Below, piece after piece: positions 17,879 through 27,220 of a stretch of DNA of 64,000 nucleotides. The position numbers and the translations under genes are program-made. The stretch comes from Microvirga sesbaniae (GTDB lineage Bacteria; Pseudomonadota; Alphaproteobacteria; Rhizobiales; Beijerinckiaceae): contig NZ_JAMXFJ010000007.1 in the NCBI RefSeq assembly GCF_025460805.1, positions 1 to 64,000 of the forward strand. The letters run 5' to 3'. Position 1 is the stretch's first letter; each line of letters opens with the position of its first letter. The notes below the pieces were generated by a model. That model worked only from the letters and a program-made list of their open reading frames with translations, made no database searches and had not been told where the DNA came from.

Positions 17879-19273
17879 CTAGTCCGGCGCCTGCTCCTGA
17901 AGGGCCGTCAGGGAGGCCTCAATGCTCCAGACGACGCCGGTCGGCTCGTAGGTGATCCCGGCCTGATTGCCAAAGCTGCTGGCCAGGCTTCGCTCAATCA
18001 GCCGTGAACCGAACCCCTTGCGCTGAGGCGGCTTCACCAGCGGCCCGCCGCTTTCCTGCCACCGGAACCGGAATCGAGCGCCCGCCCCCTCTCCTGACAC
18101 ATGCCATGTGATCTCGACCCGCCCTGCGTCCACCGAGAGCGCCCCATATTTGGCCGCGTTGGTGCAGAGCTCGTGCAACGTCAACGAGAGGGCGAGCGCG
18201 ACCTTGGGTCCGAGAGGCACATCGGGTCCACTGACATGGATCCGGCCGTGGTCGTTGTGCGGCCGGATGGCGCCTTCGACGATCACCCTGATGCTGGCGC
18301 TTGACCACTTCTCTTGCAGCAGGGTGTCGTTCGCCCGCGCAAGGGTCGCCAGCCGCTCACTGAAGATGGCGCCCGCCGCCTCCAGGGAAGGAGCAGTTCG
18401 CAGCGTCTGGGTGGAGATCGCCTGAACCATGGCGAGCGTATTTTTGACCCGATGCGTCAGTTCCTGCATCAGAAGCTGGCGCTGCTCCTCCAGGCGTTTG
18501 CGGTCCGTGATATCGTAGACAGCACCGACCAACCGCGCCGGTTGGCCCGCGTCGTCACGCACGATCTCCCCGCGCCGAGCCAGCCATCGAACCTGCCGAT
18601 CATCCTGCCGAATGATCCGGTACTCCGTGTAGGCGACCAGATCCTCGAGCGAGCTGGCCAGCGACGTTGCGATCAGGTGACGGTCGTCTGGATGAACGAA
18701 CTCCGCGAAAGCACCGATCCGGACCGAGGTGTGCGACCCTATTCCCCAGATTCGGCAGAACTCCTCCGTCACCATCACCTCGCCCGAGCGGATGTTCCAC
18801 TCGAACGTGCCGATGCCTCCGGCATGCTGGGCGATCCGGAGCCGCTCCTCGCTGCCGGTGAGAGCGGCCAGGGTGCGGATGCGGTCGCTGATCTCCATCG
18901 AGATGCCGACGACGCCGATCATCTGACCGCTGTCGTCCAGCACCGGCGAGTCGGTGACATGGACCGGAAAGGTGTGCCCGTCCCTGTGCCGCAGGACAAT
19001 GTCTCCCGACCAGACTTGGCCGGCCCTGAGGCGGTCCATGATCTCCTCGGCCTGGGGCAGCCCCTCCGCAGGGATATTGAGTTCCAGGATGTCGCGCCCA
19101 AGTGCCTCCTCGGCGCTCCACCCGTACACCCGTTCCGCGCAGCGGTTCCAGTAGGTGACAATGCCATCGAGATCGGTCGCGATGACCGCCTGCTCAACGG
19201 CATTGAGGAGCTGCGCCTGGAAATGGACCTGACGGCTTGGATCCAGGTTCCCGGCCGAGGCAAGCGATGTCAT
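17879..19273 (-). CDS. Double-PAS HWE-family histidine kinase
   Basis: Cytoplasmic kinase of 464 aa. The first PAS domain is at about residues 20-135 (AVEQAVIATDLDGIVTYWN), and the second, PAS_3-like, at about 145-260 (WNIRSGEVMVTEEFCRIWG, VHPDDRHLIA). The HWE module follows with ELTHRVKNTLAMVQAISTQT, HELCTNAAKYGALS, RWQESGGP and GFGSRLIERSL. Unlike the 12.4 and 22.0 kb kinases it has no membrane segment. The start is the ATG at 19273; no clear ribosome binding site precedes it. No partner regulator is adjacent. Confidence 0.92.
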   Translation of the reverse strand: MTSLASAGNLDPSRQVHFQAQLLNAVEQAVIATDLDGIVTYWNRCAERVYGWSAEEALGRDILELNIPAEGLPQAEEIMDRLRAGQVWSGDIVLRHRDGHTFPVHVTDSPVLDDSGQMIGVVGISMEISDRIRTLAALTGSEERLRIAQHAGGIGTFEWNIRSGEVMVTEEFCRIWGIGSHTSVRIGAFAEFVHPDDRHLIATSLASSLEDLVAYTEYRIIRQDDRQVRWLARRGEIVRDDAGQPARLVGAVYDITDRKRLEEQRQLLMQELTHRVKNTLAMVQAISTQTLRTAPSLEAAGAIFSERLATLARANDTLLQEKWSSASIRVIVEGAIRPHNDHGRIHVSGPDVPLGPKVALALSLTLHELCTNAAKYGALSVDAGRVEITWHVSGEGAGARFRFRWQESGGPLVKPPQRKGFGSRLIERSLASSFGNQAGITYEPTGVVWSIEASLTALQEQAPD

Positions 19274-19404
19274 GGCGTGGCGGTCTCATCCCTGAAGCTG
19301 CGATCCTCAGCCACTTTCTACAGGCTGCGGGCCGCTGTCGCCACCGGTTTGGCATCCCGGCGCCGTCATCTTGCCTCTTGCGGCCTTTTGGCTCCCGTAC
19401 CGGG

Positions 19405-21171
19405 TCAACCCTCGTGCCGCGGGCCCCGCGATGCGTCGATCAGGGGCACCTGCCGCTCGCGTCCGCGACCGTTCAGGGCCACCCTGACCCGGTCGGCCAA
19501 TTCGGTGCGCCGGTACGGCTTGCCGAGAACGTCGGCTCCGGCCGAAGCATTCTCTTCTGTCAGCAGATCATCGTTGTAGCCGGTCGTCAGGAGGATTCCC
19601 ACATCGGGTTTCCGCTCGCGAACCGCATCGGCCAGCGCCAGCCCGTTCATGCTGCCCGGCATGACGAGATCGGTGAACAGCAGGTCGATCCTGCCGCCCG
19701 CCTTGTCGAAGACGGCCAAAGCCTCATCCGCGTCGCGCGCCAGCAGGACGTTGTATCCAAGGGCCGTGAGGTGTTCCCGGGCCAGGTCCAGGACGTCATT
19801 GCTGTCCTCGACCACGAGGATCGTCTCGGCCTTTCCTCTCGGTTCCGCAGGCACAGGATGCCGATCCGGCTGTCGGGTTGTCGCCACCGGTGTGTCCGCA
19901 GCCGGAAAGAGCATACGGATGGTCGTCCCCTTGCCCCGTTCGCTGTCGATTTCCAGACGCCCAAGGGACTGCTGCACGAAGCCATGGACCATCGCGAGCC
20001 CGAGCCCGGTTCCCTTGCCCTGACTTTTGGTCGTGAAGAAGGGCTCAGTCGCCCGCTCCAGGACGTGCGGCGGCATTCCCTCTCCCTCATCGCTGATGGT
20101 GAGCGCAACGTAGTCGCCCGGTGGCAGGTGGTGAGCGGGAGCATTTCCATTCAGATGCATGTTCGACGTGCCGATCGTCACGACGCCGCCCTTGGGCATG
20201 GCGTCGCGGGCGTTGATCAACACGTTGAGCACCGCCATCTCCAGATGAACGGGATCGACCATCACCTGTGGCACCCGGGGACGCAGATTGAGCTGCACCT
20301 CGATCTGCGGGCCGACCGAGTTCTCCAGCATCTCACCGAAATCGACGATCAGGTTGTTGAGGTTCGTCGGCCTGGGCTCAAGACGAGTCTTACGGGCAAA
20401 GGCCAGGAGCTGCTTGGTCAGCTTGGAGCCGCGCTCGGCCGCCCGGCTGGCGTTCTCGAGCGGCCGGCGCAAGGACTCGTCGTCCGTGCGCGAGAGCGCC
20501 AGCTCCAGGTTGCCGGAGACCACTTGGAGAAGATTGTTGAAGTCGTGCGCCAACCCGGCCGTGAGCTGGCCGATGCTCTCCATCTTCTGCGCCTGACGGA
20601 AAGCCTGCTCCGAAGTCCGCCGCCGCGTGACGTCGAGCTGGGAGGCAAAGAAATAGAGAAGCTTGTCGTCCTTGTCGAGGACGGGCGCGATGAAGCAGGC
20701 GTTCCAGAACGGGGTTCCGTCGCGCTTGTAGTTCAGCAACTCGACCGAGACGGCCCGGTGTTCCTGGACGGCGTCACGGAGCTCTGCGACGGCCTCGCGG
20801 TCCGTGTGGGCCCCTTGCAGGAAGCGGCAGTTGCGTCCAAGCACCTCCTCCTCGGTGTAGCCGGTGAGGTCCTGGAAGGCGCGGTTGGCAAAGACGATGG
20901 GGTTGTCCGGCAGGTTGGGATCCGTGAGGATCATCGGCATGCGCGTCATCTCGATGGCCGCGAAGAACACGCTGCCACGTTCGCCGAGACCGGGCTCGGA
21001 GATCGTCGCCTGCTGCCAGTGGTGGATGCCGGGGCCACCGGTGGGGTTGTAGGACACATTCTCGTGCTCGCCCGCCGCGGGCAGGCCGATGCTTTGACCC
21101 CCACCCTGGACATCGAGGGCCGGCGGGTTGTCGTCGGGCCGGGACTCGTCACTCTGGCTCATGGATGGCAC
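19405..21171 (-). CDS. LOV-domain hybrid histidine kinase (putative blue-light sensor)
   Basis: Cytoplasmic protein of 588 aa. A LOV domain at about residues 65-190 carries the photoactive motif GRNCRFLQG with the flavin-adduct Cys at residue 115. A HisKA region with GLAHDFNNLLQVVSGNLE and a HATPase_c domain (GKGTGLGLAMVHGFV) follow. A C-terminal receiver domain begins ILVVEDSNDVLDLA and carries its phospho-acceptor Asp in LLFTDLVMPG. In known LOV kinases light forms a Cys-FMN adduct that changes kinase activity. The GTG at 21171 is preferred because AGAGG lies 4 bp upstream; an ATG occurs three codons later. A perfect palindrome is 64 bp upstream. Confidence 0.93.
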   Translation of the reverse strand: MPSMSQSDESRPDDNPPALDVQGGGQSIGLPAAGEHENVSYNPTGGPGIHHWQQATISEPGLGERGSVFFAAIEMTRMPMILTDPNLPDNPIVFANRAFQDLTGYTEEEVLGRNCRFLQGAHTDREAVAELRDAVQEHRAVSVELLNYKRDGTPFWNACFIAPVLDKDDKLLYFFASQLDVTRRRTSEQAFRQAQKMESIGQLTAGLAHDFNNLLQVVSGNLELALSRTDDESLRRPLENASRAAERGSKLTKQLLAFARKTRLEPRPTNLNNLIVDFGEMLENSVGPQIEVQLNLRPRVPQVMVDPVHLEMAVLNVLINARDAMPKGGVVTIGTSNMHLNGNAPAHHLPPGDYVALTISDEGEGMPPHVLERATEPFFTTKSQGKGTGLGLAMVHGFVQQSLGRLEIDSERGKGTTIRMLFPAADTPVATTRQPDRHPVPAEPRGKAETILVVEDSNDVLDLAREHLTALGYNVLLARDADEALAVFDKAGGRIDLLFTDLVMPGSMNGLALADAVRERKPDVGILLTTGYNDDLLTEENASAGADVLGKPYRRTELADRVRVALNGRGRERQVPLIDASRGPRHEG

Positions 21172-21234
21172 ATCGCCTCTAAACGAACTTTGGAACCACG
21201 AACGGGCTGGGGCTTGTACTCGCCCGTCCGCGAA

Positions 21235-21252
21235 CCGCCATAGCTATGGCGG
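21235..21252. promoter_or_regulatory. Perfect 18-bp palindrome upstream of the LOV kinase
   Basis: CCGCCATAGCTATGGCGG is fully self-complementary. It lies 64 bp upstream of the LOV-kinase start and 265 bp before the DUF1059 gene, a position expected for a dimeric regulator site. No regulator can be assigned. It resembles two fused half-sites of the ATAG/CTAT type but without the spacer found in the 28-40 kb island. The rest of 21172-21516 shows no convincing gene. Confidence 0.5.
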
Positions 21253-21516
21253 ACCTGGTCGGTTTCAACCGCGATGGATCGCAGCTCCCCGGCCGCAGCC
21301 GCGTGCGGCTGGCCCCCAGGCGCACCGCCAGTTCCGGAACGCCCCGGTCGGCCGGCCCCGCGGTCCCGCGCCATGACCCAGCGCTCGAGGCTTTCGGCAT
21401 GGGCGAGGAACTCCGACTGGCGCGCCAGGTCGATTGCGGCACTGATCCGCCGGGGGTAAAGTGACGCGTGGACGCAGCATTTGTGGCTGGTTGCCGACCT
21501 GATCCGGGAGGACGCC

Positions 21517-21732
21517 ATGGGGCGCAAATTCATCGACTGCCGTGCCTTTCCCAGCGAGATGAACTGCTCGATCACTATCATCGCCGACACTGAGGCCGAG
21601 CTGCTGGACGCAGCCGCGCAGCATGCGGTGGGCGTGCACGGCCACCAGGACACGCCCGAGCTGCGTGAGCAGCTCCGGGGCGCGATCCGGGACGGCATGC
21701 CCGCCGAGGCGGCCCCAAGCCGCGCCGCCTGA
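21517..21732 (+). CDS. DUF1059 domain-containing small protein
   Basis: Small cytoplasmic protein of 71 aa. The start ATG at 21517 has GGGAGGA directly upstream. The DUF1059 pattern is visible as KFIDCRAFPSEMNCSITI with two Cys, followed by ADTEAELLDAAAQHAV and GHQDTPELREQLRGAIRDG. The family is widespread in bacteria and archaea and its function is not established. It is a single plus-strand gene between two minus-strand kinase genes and may share the palindromic control region with the LOV kinase. Confidence 0.85.
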   Translation: MGRKFIDCRAFPSEMNCSITIIADTEAELLDAAAQHAVGVHGHQDTPELREQLRGAIRDGMPAEAAPSRAA

Positions 21733-21784
21733 GAGGCCGCACCTTCGGCGACCCATCCGGCGCCTCCCCCTTCGAGGGAGGTTG

Positions 21785-21932
21785 CGCCGCCTTGCGCCCC
21801 TTCCCGCGTGGCGGCTTGGAGCATCGGACGTGACCCAGAGGGCCGCGTCAGCGACCCGAAGGGCCACGCCAGTGACCCGAAGGGCCGCGCCAGCGAAAAG
21901 CGGACCCAGCTTTGGGATCGGATCCGATGCGC
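21785..21932. repeat. Family A palindrome with internal 21-bp tandem repeat
   Basis: The element starts GGAGCATCGGACGTGACCC and ends GGATCCGATGCGC. Inside, a unit of about 21 bp (GACCCGAAGGGCCACGCCAGT and variants) is repeated three times at about 21832-21894. A related internal block (GGGCCGCGCCAGCGAAAA) recurs in the copy at 61301-61392. Confidence 0.75.
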
Positions 21933-22002
21933 AGTCCTTGAAGCGGCGCATTGGGGCCCTGGCGGCCTGCGCTCGAGACCGCCCCTCACCCTCCGTGCGG
22001 CC

Positions 22003-24132
22003 TCATGCGGCGTGCTGGCGGACCGGCTCGATCGGGACCGCGATCGTGCAGCACACCCCCTCCCGCTCGTAGCCCAGATCGAGCTGGCCTGCGAGTTCCC
22101 GGGTAATGGTCTGCCGCAGCAGCCGCGAGCCAAAGCCGGGGCGCGGCTCGGTCTCCAGCACGGGTCCGTCCAGCTCGCACCAGTCAATGGTCAAGAGCAC
22201 CCGTTCGCCGCGATCCTCGACCTTCCAGTCCACCTGCACCCGGCCCGAGGCCGTCGACAGGGCCCCGTACTTGACAGCATTGGTCACAAGCTCGTGGAAG
22301 GCCATGCCCAGCACCACGGCCAACCGCGCCGGAAGATCGACCTCCGGCCCCTCGAGACGGACTTGGGAGGAATCCCCCGCGTAGGGCGTGAACTCGGCCT
22401 CCAGGATCGTCCTGAGCGAGGCTCCCTCCCACAGGGTCTCGTTCAGGAGGTTGTGCGTGCGCGAGAGCGCCAGCAGGCGCTGCTGAAAGCGGTCCTGCGC
22501 CACCTCCGGCAGCACGCCTGGCCGGGTCACCTGCCGGGCCAGGGACTGCACCGTCGCAAGCGTGTTCTTCACCCGGTGGTTCAATTCGTCGATCAGCAGC
22601 TTCTGCCGGCGATCGGCCTCGCGCCGTTCCGTGATATCCTCGACCACCCTCACGGCGTAGAGGAAGGTGCCGGTTTCATCCCGCAGGGCCGTGCTGGTTA
22701 CGCGGACCCAGCCGAAGCTGCCGTCCCGGCGGGTGAACAGGCTTTCCGTGGTGTAGGTGTCGAGTTCCCCCGCAACCTGACGGGCGAACAGCTCGATGTC
22801 GGCGTCCCGGGTGGCAGCCTGGGTGACATGGGCGAAGTGCTGTCCGATCAGCTCCTCGCGGGTGTGCCCGGTGAGCTGGCAGCGCGCCTCGTTGACCGAG
22901 ACGAAGCGCCCCTCCCGATCCACCTCGGCGATGCCGACCGCGGCATTCTCGTGCGTGGCCCGCAGGCGAGCCTCGCCCGCCCGCAAGGCCGCATCCCGCT
23001 CCCGGAGGTGCCGCGAGGCCAGGGCCAGCGCATCGCCGGCCTGGTCGACCTCGGCCAGGCCGCTCGCGGGTGCCGCGATCAGCTCGCCCCGTCCGACCCC
23101 CTGCGCCAGTGATACCAGGCCGTTCACCGGTCTGGCGATGCTGCGGGCGACCAACCACGCCATGGCGGCCGCAAGGGCCAGCAGCAACCCTCCGGCCACG
23201 GCGAGATAGAGGACGGACCGCCATGCGGCACCTGTGATCTCCGACCGGGGGACCGCGACGATGGTCGACCATCCCGAACCGGGCGAACGCGCGAAGGCGA
23301 GCAGGGTCGGGATGCCATCCAGGGAAGTACTCTCGGCGACGCCTTGCCGCTCCTCGGCCAGGGTGCGCGTCATGTCGTTGGGCGTCGCCGACCTCCCCAC
23401 GAATTGCTCGGCATCCCGGCTCCGGGCCGCAACCGTCCCGTTGCGGTCCACGATGGTCCCGATCCAGGTTGGGGGAAGCCCTTGATCGGCCAGGATCCGG
23501 CTCACGGTATCGGTGAGCATGTTGACGCTGATGAAAAGCTCGGAGCCATCATTGGCGGTCACGAGGGTATCGACGCCGACCACCGGCTGCTTGGCCACGA
23601 AGCCTCTGAAAAGGTTGCTGATCCGCAATGTCCCGACGGCCGAGCCCTTTCGATAGTCCATGTTCCCGATGAGAGGCAGCGGACTACCGGGCGGGAGCCA
23701 CGTGTTGACGACCTGTGCCCGATTATCGGAGACGCTGACCCAGGCCCCTGGGATCCGGATCGCCGCCCGGGCACGGGCATCGAACGCGGCGTAATCCTTG
23801 CCGAGAAGCTGCGGCGACGTCGACAGCGCCCAGAGCAGCGCCTCGGCCTGTCCGAACTGGCGATCGACCACGAGCGACAGCGCGCGGGCGGTTTCCTGAA
23901 GATGCTTCTCGACCTCCCGTCGATCATGACGATACCCGGCATAGACCAACAGGCCGGCCGCGGCGAGCGCCGGGATCAGCAGGACGAGTGTGAGGAGGAG
24001 CAGGCGCGAGCGCATGGTCGAGAGATGCGGACGCGTGACCTTCCGCGATCCACTCTCCGGAACAGCGATGGAGTTGCCCACGGGATGATCACTCCTGCCT
24101 CGGACATGGAGACCTGACATAGATGGAGCCAT
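22003..24132 (-). CDS. Membrane HWE histidine kinase with extracytoplasmic sensor, HAMP and PAS
   Basis: Inner-membrane kinase of 709 aa and a paralog of the 12399-14456 gene. A membrane segment lies at about residues 42-62 (LLLLTLVLLIPALAAAGLLV), then a periplasmic dCache-like sensor, a second segment near 310-330, HAMP, PAS (NAAVGIAEVDREGRFVSVN) and the HWE module (ELNHRVKNTLATVQSLARQ, HELVTNAVKYGALS, DWCELDGP, GFGSRLLRQTI). The ATG at 24132 has AAGG upstream; an alternative start at 24015 sits immediately before the first membrane helix. No partner regulator is directly coupled, though a CheY-like regulator follows upstream at 24258. Confidence 0.91.
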   Translation of the reverse strand: MAPSMSGLHVRGRSDHPVGNSIAVPESGSRKVTRPHLSTMRSRLLLLTLVLLIPALAAAGLLVYAGYRHDRREVEKHLQETARALSLVVDRQFGQAEALLWALSTSPQLLGKDYAAFDARARAAIRIPGAWVSVSDNRAQVVNTWLPPGSPLPLIGNMDYRKGSAVGTLRISNLFRGFVAKQPVVGVDTLVTANDGSELFISVNMLTDTVSRILADQGLPPTWIGTIVDRNGTVAARSRDAEQFVGRSATPNDMTRTLAEERQGVAESTSLDGIPTLLAFARSPGSGWSTIVAVPRSEITGAAWRSVLYLAVAGGLLLALAAAMAWLVARSIARPVNGLVSLAQGVGRGELIAAPASGLAEVDQAGDALALASRHLRERDAALRAGEARLRATHENAAVGIAEVDREGRFVSVNEARCQLTGHTREELIGQHFAHVTQAATRDADIELFARQVAGELDTYTTESLFTRRDGSFGWVRVTSTALRDETGTFLYAVRVVEDITERREADRRQKLLIDELNHRVKNTLATVQSLARQVTRPGVLPEVAQDRFQQRLLALSRTHNLLNETLWEGASLRTILEAEFTPYAGDSSQVRLEGPEVDLPARLAVVLGMAFHELVTNAVKYGALSTASGRVQVDWKVEDRGERVLLTIDWCELDGPVLETEPRPGFGSRLLRQTITRELAGQLDLGYEREGVCCTIAVPIEPVRQHAA

Positions 24133-24257
24133 CCATGACCTTGGCCATGGCGATTTGCAAGAAGGGATTCGGATATCGGACAGCCCCCCGTAAATCAGGA
24201 GGCTCGACCCCGGGTCGACGGCGCGTTTCCCGGTTCGGCCCGCATTGCCTTTTGCGC

Positions 24258-24695
24258 TTACGACAGAGTGGCGGCTTGGTTGAGGCCGAGCCAGTAGGCG
24301 TGGATCTGCTCGACCATCCGCAGCAGGTCATCCGAACGGGCCGGCTTCACCAGATAGGAGTTCGCTCCGAGATCATAGGCCCGCTTCAGGTCTATGCTCT
24401 CCCGGGAGGAGGTCAGGATGATCACGGGAACCCGGCGGAGGACCGGATGGGCCTTGATCCATTCCAGCACCTCGAAGCCGGAGCGGCCAGGCAGCTTGAG
24501 GTCGAGCAGGATGACCGCCGGGCTGGCCCCCAGAGCCCCGCCATGAGCGCCCTCGAGGGACGCCACGGCCTCCTCGCCATTCACGGCGAAGCGGAGCGGC
24601 ATCGCGATCCCGGCTTTCCGGAAGGCCCGTGCGAGAAGGTCCCGGTCATCGGGATTGTCCTCCACGACCAGGATCGTCGTACCACCATCCGTCAT
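24258..24695 (-). CDS. Rcp1-like single-domain response regulator
   Basis: Receiver protein of 145 aa with no output domain. Visible are the acidic pair in ILVVEDNPDDRDLLARAF, the phospho-acceptor Asp in AVILLDLKLPGRSGFEVLEW, and the Lys in LVKPARSDDLLRMV. The EDNPDD and KLPGxxGxEVL pattern is that of Rcp1-type regulators paired with phytochrome-like kinases. Its ATG overlaps the TGA of the upstream CHASE3 kinase as ATGA, so the two are almost certainly a cognate pair. How the signal is passed on from this regulator is not evident. Confidence 0.94.
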   Translation of the reverse strand: MTDGGTTILVVEDNPDDRDLLARAFRKAGIAMPLRFAVNGEEAVASLEGAHGGALGASPAVILLDLKLPGRSGFEVLEWIKAHPVLRRVPVIILTSSRESIDLKRAYDLGANSYLVKPARSDDLLRMVEQIHAYWLGLNQAATLS

Positions 24696-26167
24696 TGATC
24701 CACCTCCCCGACCGCGCCCCGCAGTTCGATCCAGAACCGGCTGCCCCGTCCTGCTTCGGCATCGACCCCGCAGCGCCCGCCCATGCGCTCCAGGCTGCGG
24801 CGCACGATGGCCAGCCCGATCCCGGTGCCCGGGTACGTCTCGACCCCGTGCAGGCGGTGAAACGGCTCGAAGATGCGCTCCCGATGCGAAGGGTCGATGC
24901 CGATGCCGTTGTCCTCGACCCAGAGTCGCACCCATTCTCCTCGGTTCTCCGACCGAATGCGGATATGGGGCGTCTCTCCGGGCGCCATGAACTTGACCGC
25001 GTTCGCGACCAGGTTGTCGAGAACCAGCTCCAGCGCCGCGGGATGCGCCGCCACGGTGCCCAACGGGTGCCCGACCTCGATCACGGCGCCCGTCTCCTCG
25101 ATCCGCGGCCGGGCATGGGCGAGCACCCGGGCAACGGCCTCCTCCAGGCTGACCGGGCGGACCCTCACCTCCTCGCGGCTCATCCGGCTGTAGGTCAGGA
25201 TGTCCTGGATCAGCGCCTCCATCCGCTCGGCCGCCGCCATGATCCTCGAGGTGAACCGCCGTCCTTCCTCCGGCAGCTTCGGGGCGTAATCCTCCGCGAG
25301 GGCGTCGGCATAACCATGCATGGCCCGCAGCGGTGCCCGCAGATCATGGGAGATCGTGTAGGCAAAGGCATCGAGTTCGCGGTTGACCTGGGTCAGCTCC
25401 TCGGTGCGGTTCTCGACCTGCCGCTCGAGATCCTGCCGGAAGCCCCGCTCGGCCGCGAGCAGTCTGGCATCGGCCCGCTGCCGGGCGAGCCAGAGCACCC
25501 CAACGACGATGACGGCCACGGCCAGCAGCGCTGTCAGCCCTGAGATCCGGGCAGCCCATCGCGCCTGGTCCTCCAGGAGCTGGGAGCGGGAGACCATGAT
25601 CTCCTGCTCGGCCTGCTCGAACTCGTCGACAACGGCCTGGATGTCTTCCATCAGCGTCTGCCCGACATCCGTGCGCACAACCGCCAGGGCCGCCTCGAAG
25701 CCTTGCTCGCGCAACGCGACGGTATTGGCCAGCTCCGCCAACTTGCCCTCGAGCAGCGGCCGCAGCCGATGCAGGCGGGCGATCTGGGCAGGATCGCGGA
25801 CGGCGCTTTCCAGGTCGCGGAACTCGGCCCAGAGGCGCTCGATCGCGGTCTCGTACGGAACGAGGTAGCGGCGCTCACCCGTCAGGATGAAGCCCCGCTG
25901 GCCCGTCTCGGCGGCCCGCACGACGACGTTCAACTCGGCCATGTTGCGCAGGATGGAGCTGGTGCGCAGGACGAAGGCGCGGTTCTCCGCGACGCGCCCG
26001 AGGAAGAGGTTCAGGCTGACCGCGCTCGTCAGCAGCAGCAGGGCGGCGATCAGGAACGCGAGCGTGCCGGGGGCGGGCCCGCGGCGGGACGGCTCCCGGG
26101 GATGGGTGCCCTGGTCTCGACCGCCGGGGACCGACCCGGCCACATGCCTGGCTCCAGACAGGATCAA
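24692..26167 (-). CDS. CHASE3 sensor histidine kinase (Cph1-like kinase domain)
   Basis: Inner-membrane kinase of 491 aa. A membrane helix (TLAFLIAALLLLTSAVSLNL, about residues 29-50) is followed by a periplasmic CHASE3 domain (AAETGQRGFILTGERRYLVPY), a second helix near 205-225, a coiled linker, HisKA (YTISHDLRAPLRAMHGYAD) and HATPase_c (DNLVANAVKF, VEDNGIGIDP, GTGIGLAIVRRSLERMGG). I place the start at TTG 26167, with GGAGG 8 bp upstream; the open frame continues to 27325, but that part is antisense to the REC kinase. It overlaps its regulator gene by 4 bp and is divergent from the gene at 26240. Confidence 0.88.
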   Translation of the reverse strand: MILSGARHVAGSVPGGRDQGTHPREPSRRGPAPGTLAFLIAALLLLTSAVSLNLFLGRVAENRAFVLRTSSILRNMAELNVVVRAAETGQRGFILTGERRYLVPYETAIERLWAEFRDLESAVRDPAQIARLHRLRPLLEGKLAELANTVALREQGFEAALAVVRTDVGQTLMEDIQAVVDEFEQAEQEIMVSRSQLLEDQARWAARISGLTALLAVAVIVVGVLWLARQRADARLLAAERGFRQDLERQVENRTEELTQVNRELDAFAYTISHDLRAPLRAMHGYADALAEDYAPKLPEEGRRFTSRIMAAAERMEALIQDILTYSRMSREEVRVRPVSLEEAVARVLAHARPRIEETGAVIEVGHPLGTVAAHPAALELVLDNLVANAVKFMAPGETPHIRIRSENRGEWVRLWVEDNGIGIDPSHRERIFEPFHRLHGVETYPGTGIGLAIVRRSLERMGGRCGVDAEAGRGSRFWIELRGAVGEVDQ

Positions 26168-26239
26168 TGGCCCTGCCTCCGCGTTGGCTCCGGTGCCGGA
26201 TGCACCCCGTCCGGTCCTGTTCTCGGTGAGTTCGATCCC

Positions 26240-27220
26240 ATGCACATCCTTTTCGTCGACGACGACCCCGACATCCGTACGCTGGCAATTCGGGCCGTCC
26301 TCCAGGAGTTCCCCGATGGGGAGGTCAATCAGGCCAGTGATCTCGTCTCCCTCGAGAGGGTCTTGCACCAACACGCGCCGGATATTCTCGTCACCGACCT
26401 CGACCTGCGCTGGACGGACGGCTTCGCGGTGTTCGACCGGGTCAAGGCGGCCAACCCGCAATGCTGCGCCGTCATGTTCACCGGCACGGGCAACGAGGAA
26501 CTCGCCGTCCGGGCGATCCGGCACGGCTTCGACGATTACGTGGTCAAAGGGACCCACCAGCTCCGCCGCCTCGCCACGGCCGTTCGCGCGGCCCACGACC
26601 GCAACCAGGAACTCCGCCAACAGAGCGAGAACCGGGAGCTCGTGCTGAAGGAGCTGTACCATCGGCTGCACAACAACCTCCAGATGGTGATCAGCCTCCT
26701 GCGCATGACCGAGAAGACCCTCGAGAGCCCGCGCGACCGGGATCAGCTCGCCGACCTGGGGCGCCGCATCCAGGCTCTCAGTGCCCTTCAGGCCGAGTTC
26801 TACCAATCCGAGGACTTCCGCAGGGTGAACGTCGCCGGCTTCCTCGACCGCCTGGCCCGGAACCTCGTGGGGCTGGCGGGAGGACGCGTGACGCTGTCGT
26901 GCGACCTGGAAGAAACGGAGATGCCGGTTGACGTAGCAGTGCCGTTCGGGTTGATGGCGAACGAGATCATGACCAACGCCCTCAAGCACGCCTTCCCGGG
27001 CGGACGCACGGGCCACCTGTCCGTCCGGCTCGCGCGGACGGAGGGACGGCTGGACCTGACCATTGGCGACAACGGCTCGGGTTACACAGGGAGCGTGCCG
27101 GCGGAAGGCTCCGGGCTGGGCATGCGCCTCGTCCGGCGTCTGGCTGACCAGATTGGGGCCGAGGTGTCGTTCGAGGCGAACGGAACGGGAACCACATGCC
27201 GGATCAAAATTCCAATGTGA
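26240..27220 (+). CDS. Response regulator-HisKA_2 histidine kinase fusion
   Basis: Cytoplasmic protein of 326 aa combining an N-terminal receiver (HILFVDDDPDIRTLAI; phospho-acceptor Asp in LVTDLDLRWTDGF; Lys in YVVKGTHQL) with a HisKA_2 kinase (LKELYHRLHNNLQMVISLLR, His near residue 145) and an HATPase_c domain (NEIMTNALKHAFPGG, GSGLGMRLVRRLADQ). Such receiver-kinase fusions pass phosphate from one system to the next. The start is the ATG at 26240; the longer frame upstream is antisense to the CHASE3 kinase. It is 72 bp from that divergent kinase and its end overlaps the next regulator by 25 bp. Confidence 0.92.
   Translation: MHILFVDDDPDIRTLAIRAVLQEFPDGEVNQASDLVSLERVLHQHAPDILVTDLDLRWTDGFAVFDRVKAANPQCCAVMFTGTGNEELAVRAIRHGFDDYVVKGTHQLRRLATAVRAAHDRNQELRQQSENRELVLKELYHRLHNNLQMVISLLRMTEKTLESPRDRDQLADLGRRIQALSALQAEFYQSEDFRRVNVAGFLDRLARNLVGLAGGRVTLSCDLEETEMPVDVAVPFGLMANEIMTNALKHAFPGGRTGHLSVRLARTEGRLDLTIGDNGSGYTGSVPAEGSGLGMRLVRRLADQIGAEVSFEANGTGTTCRIKIPM

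Noticed and set aside
21246-21480. Minus-strand frame with AAIDLARQSEFLAHAESLER upstream of the LOV kinase
   Set aside because: The stretch looks somewhat protein-like, but there is no start codon with a ribosome binding site, no family I recognise, and it continues into repeat sequence.
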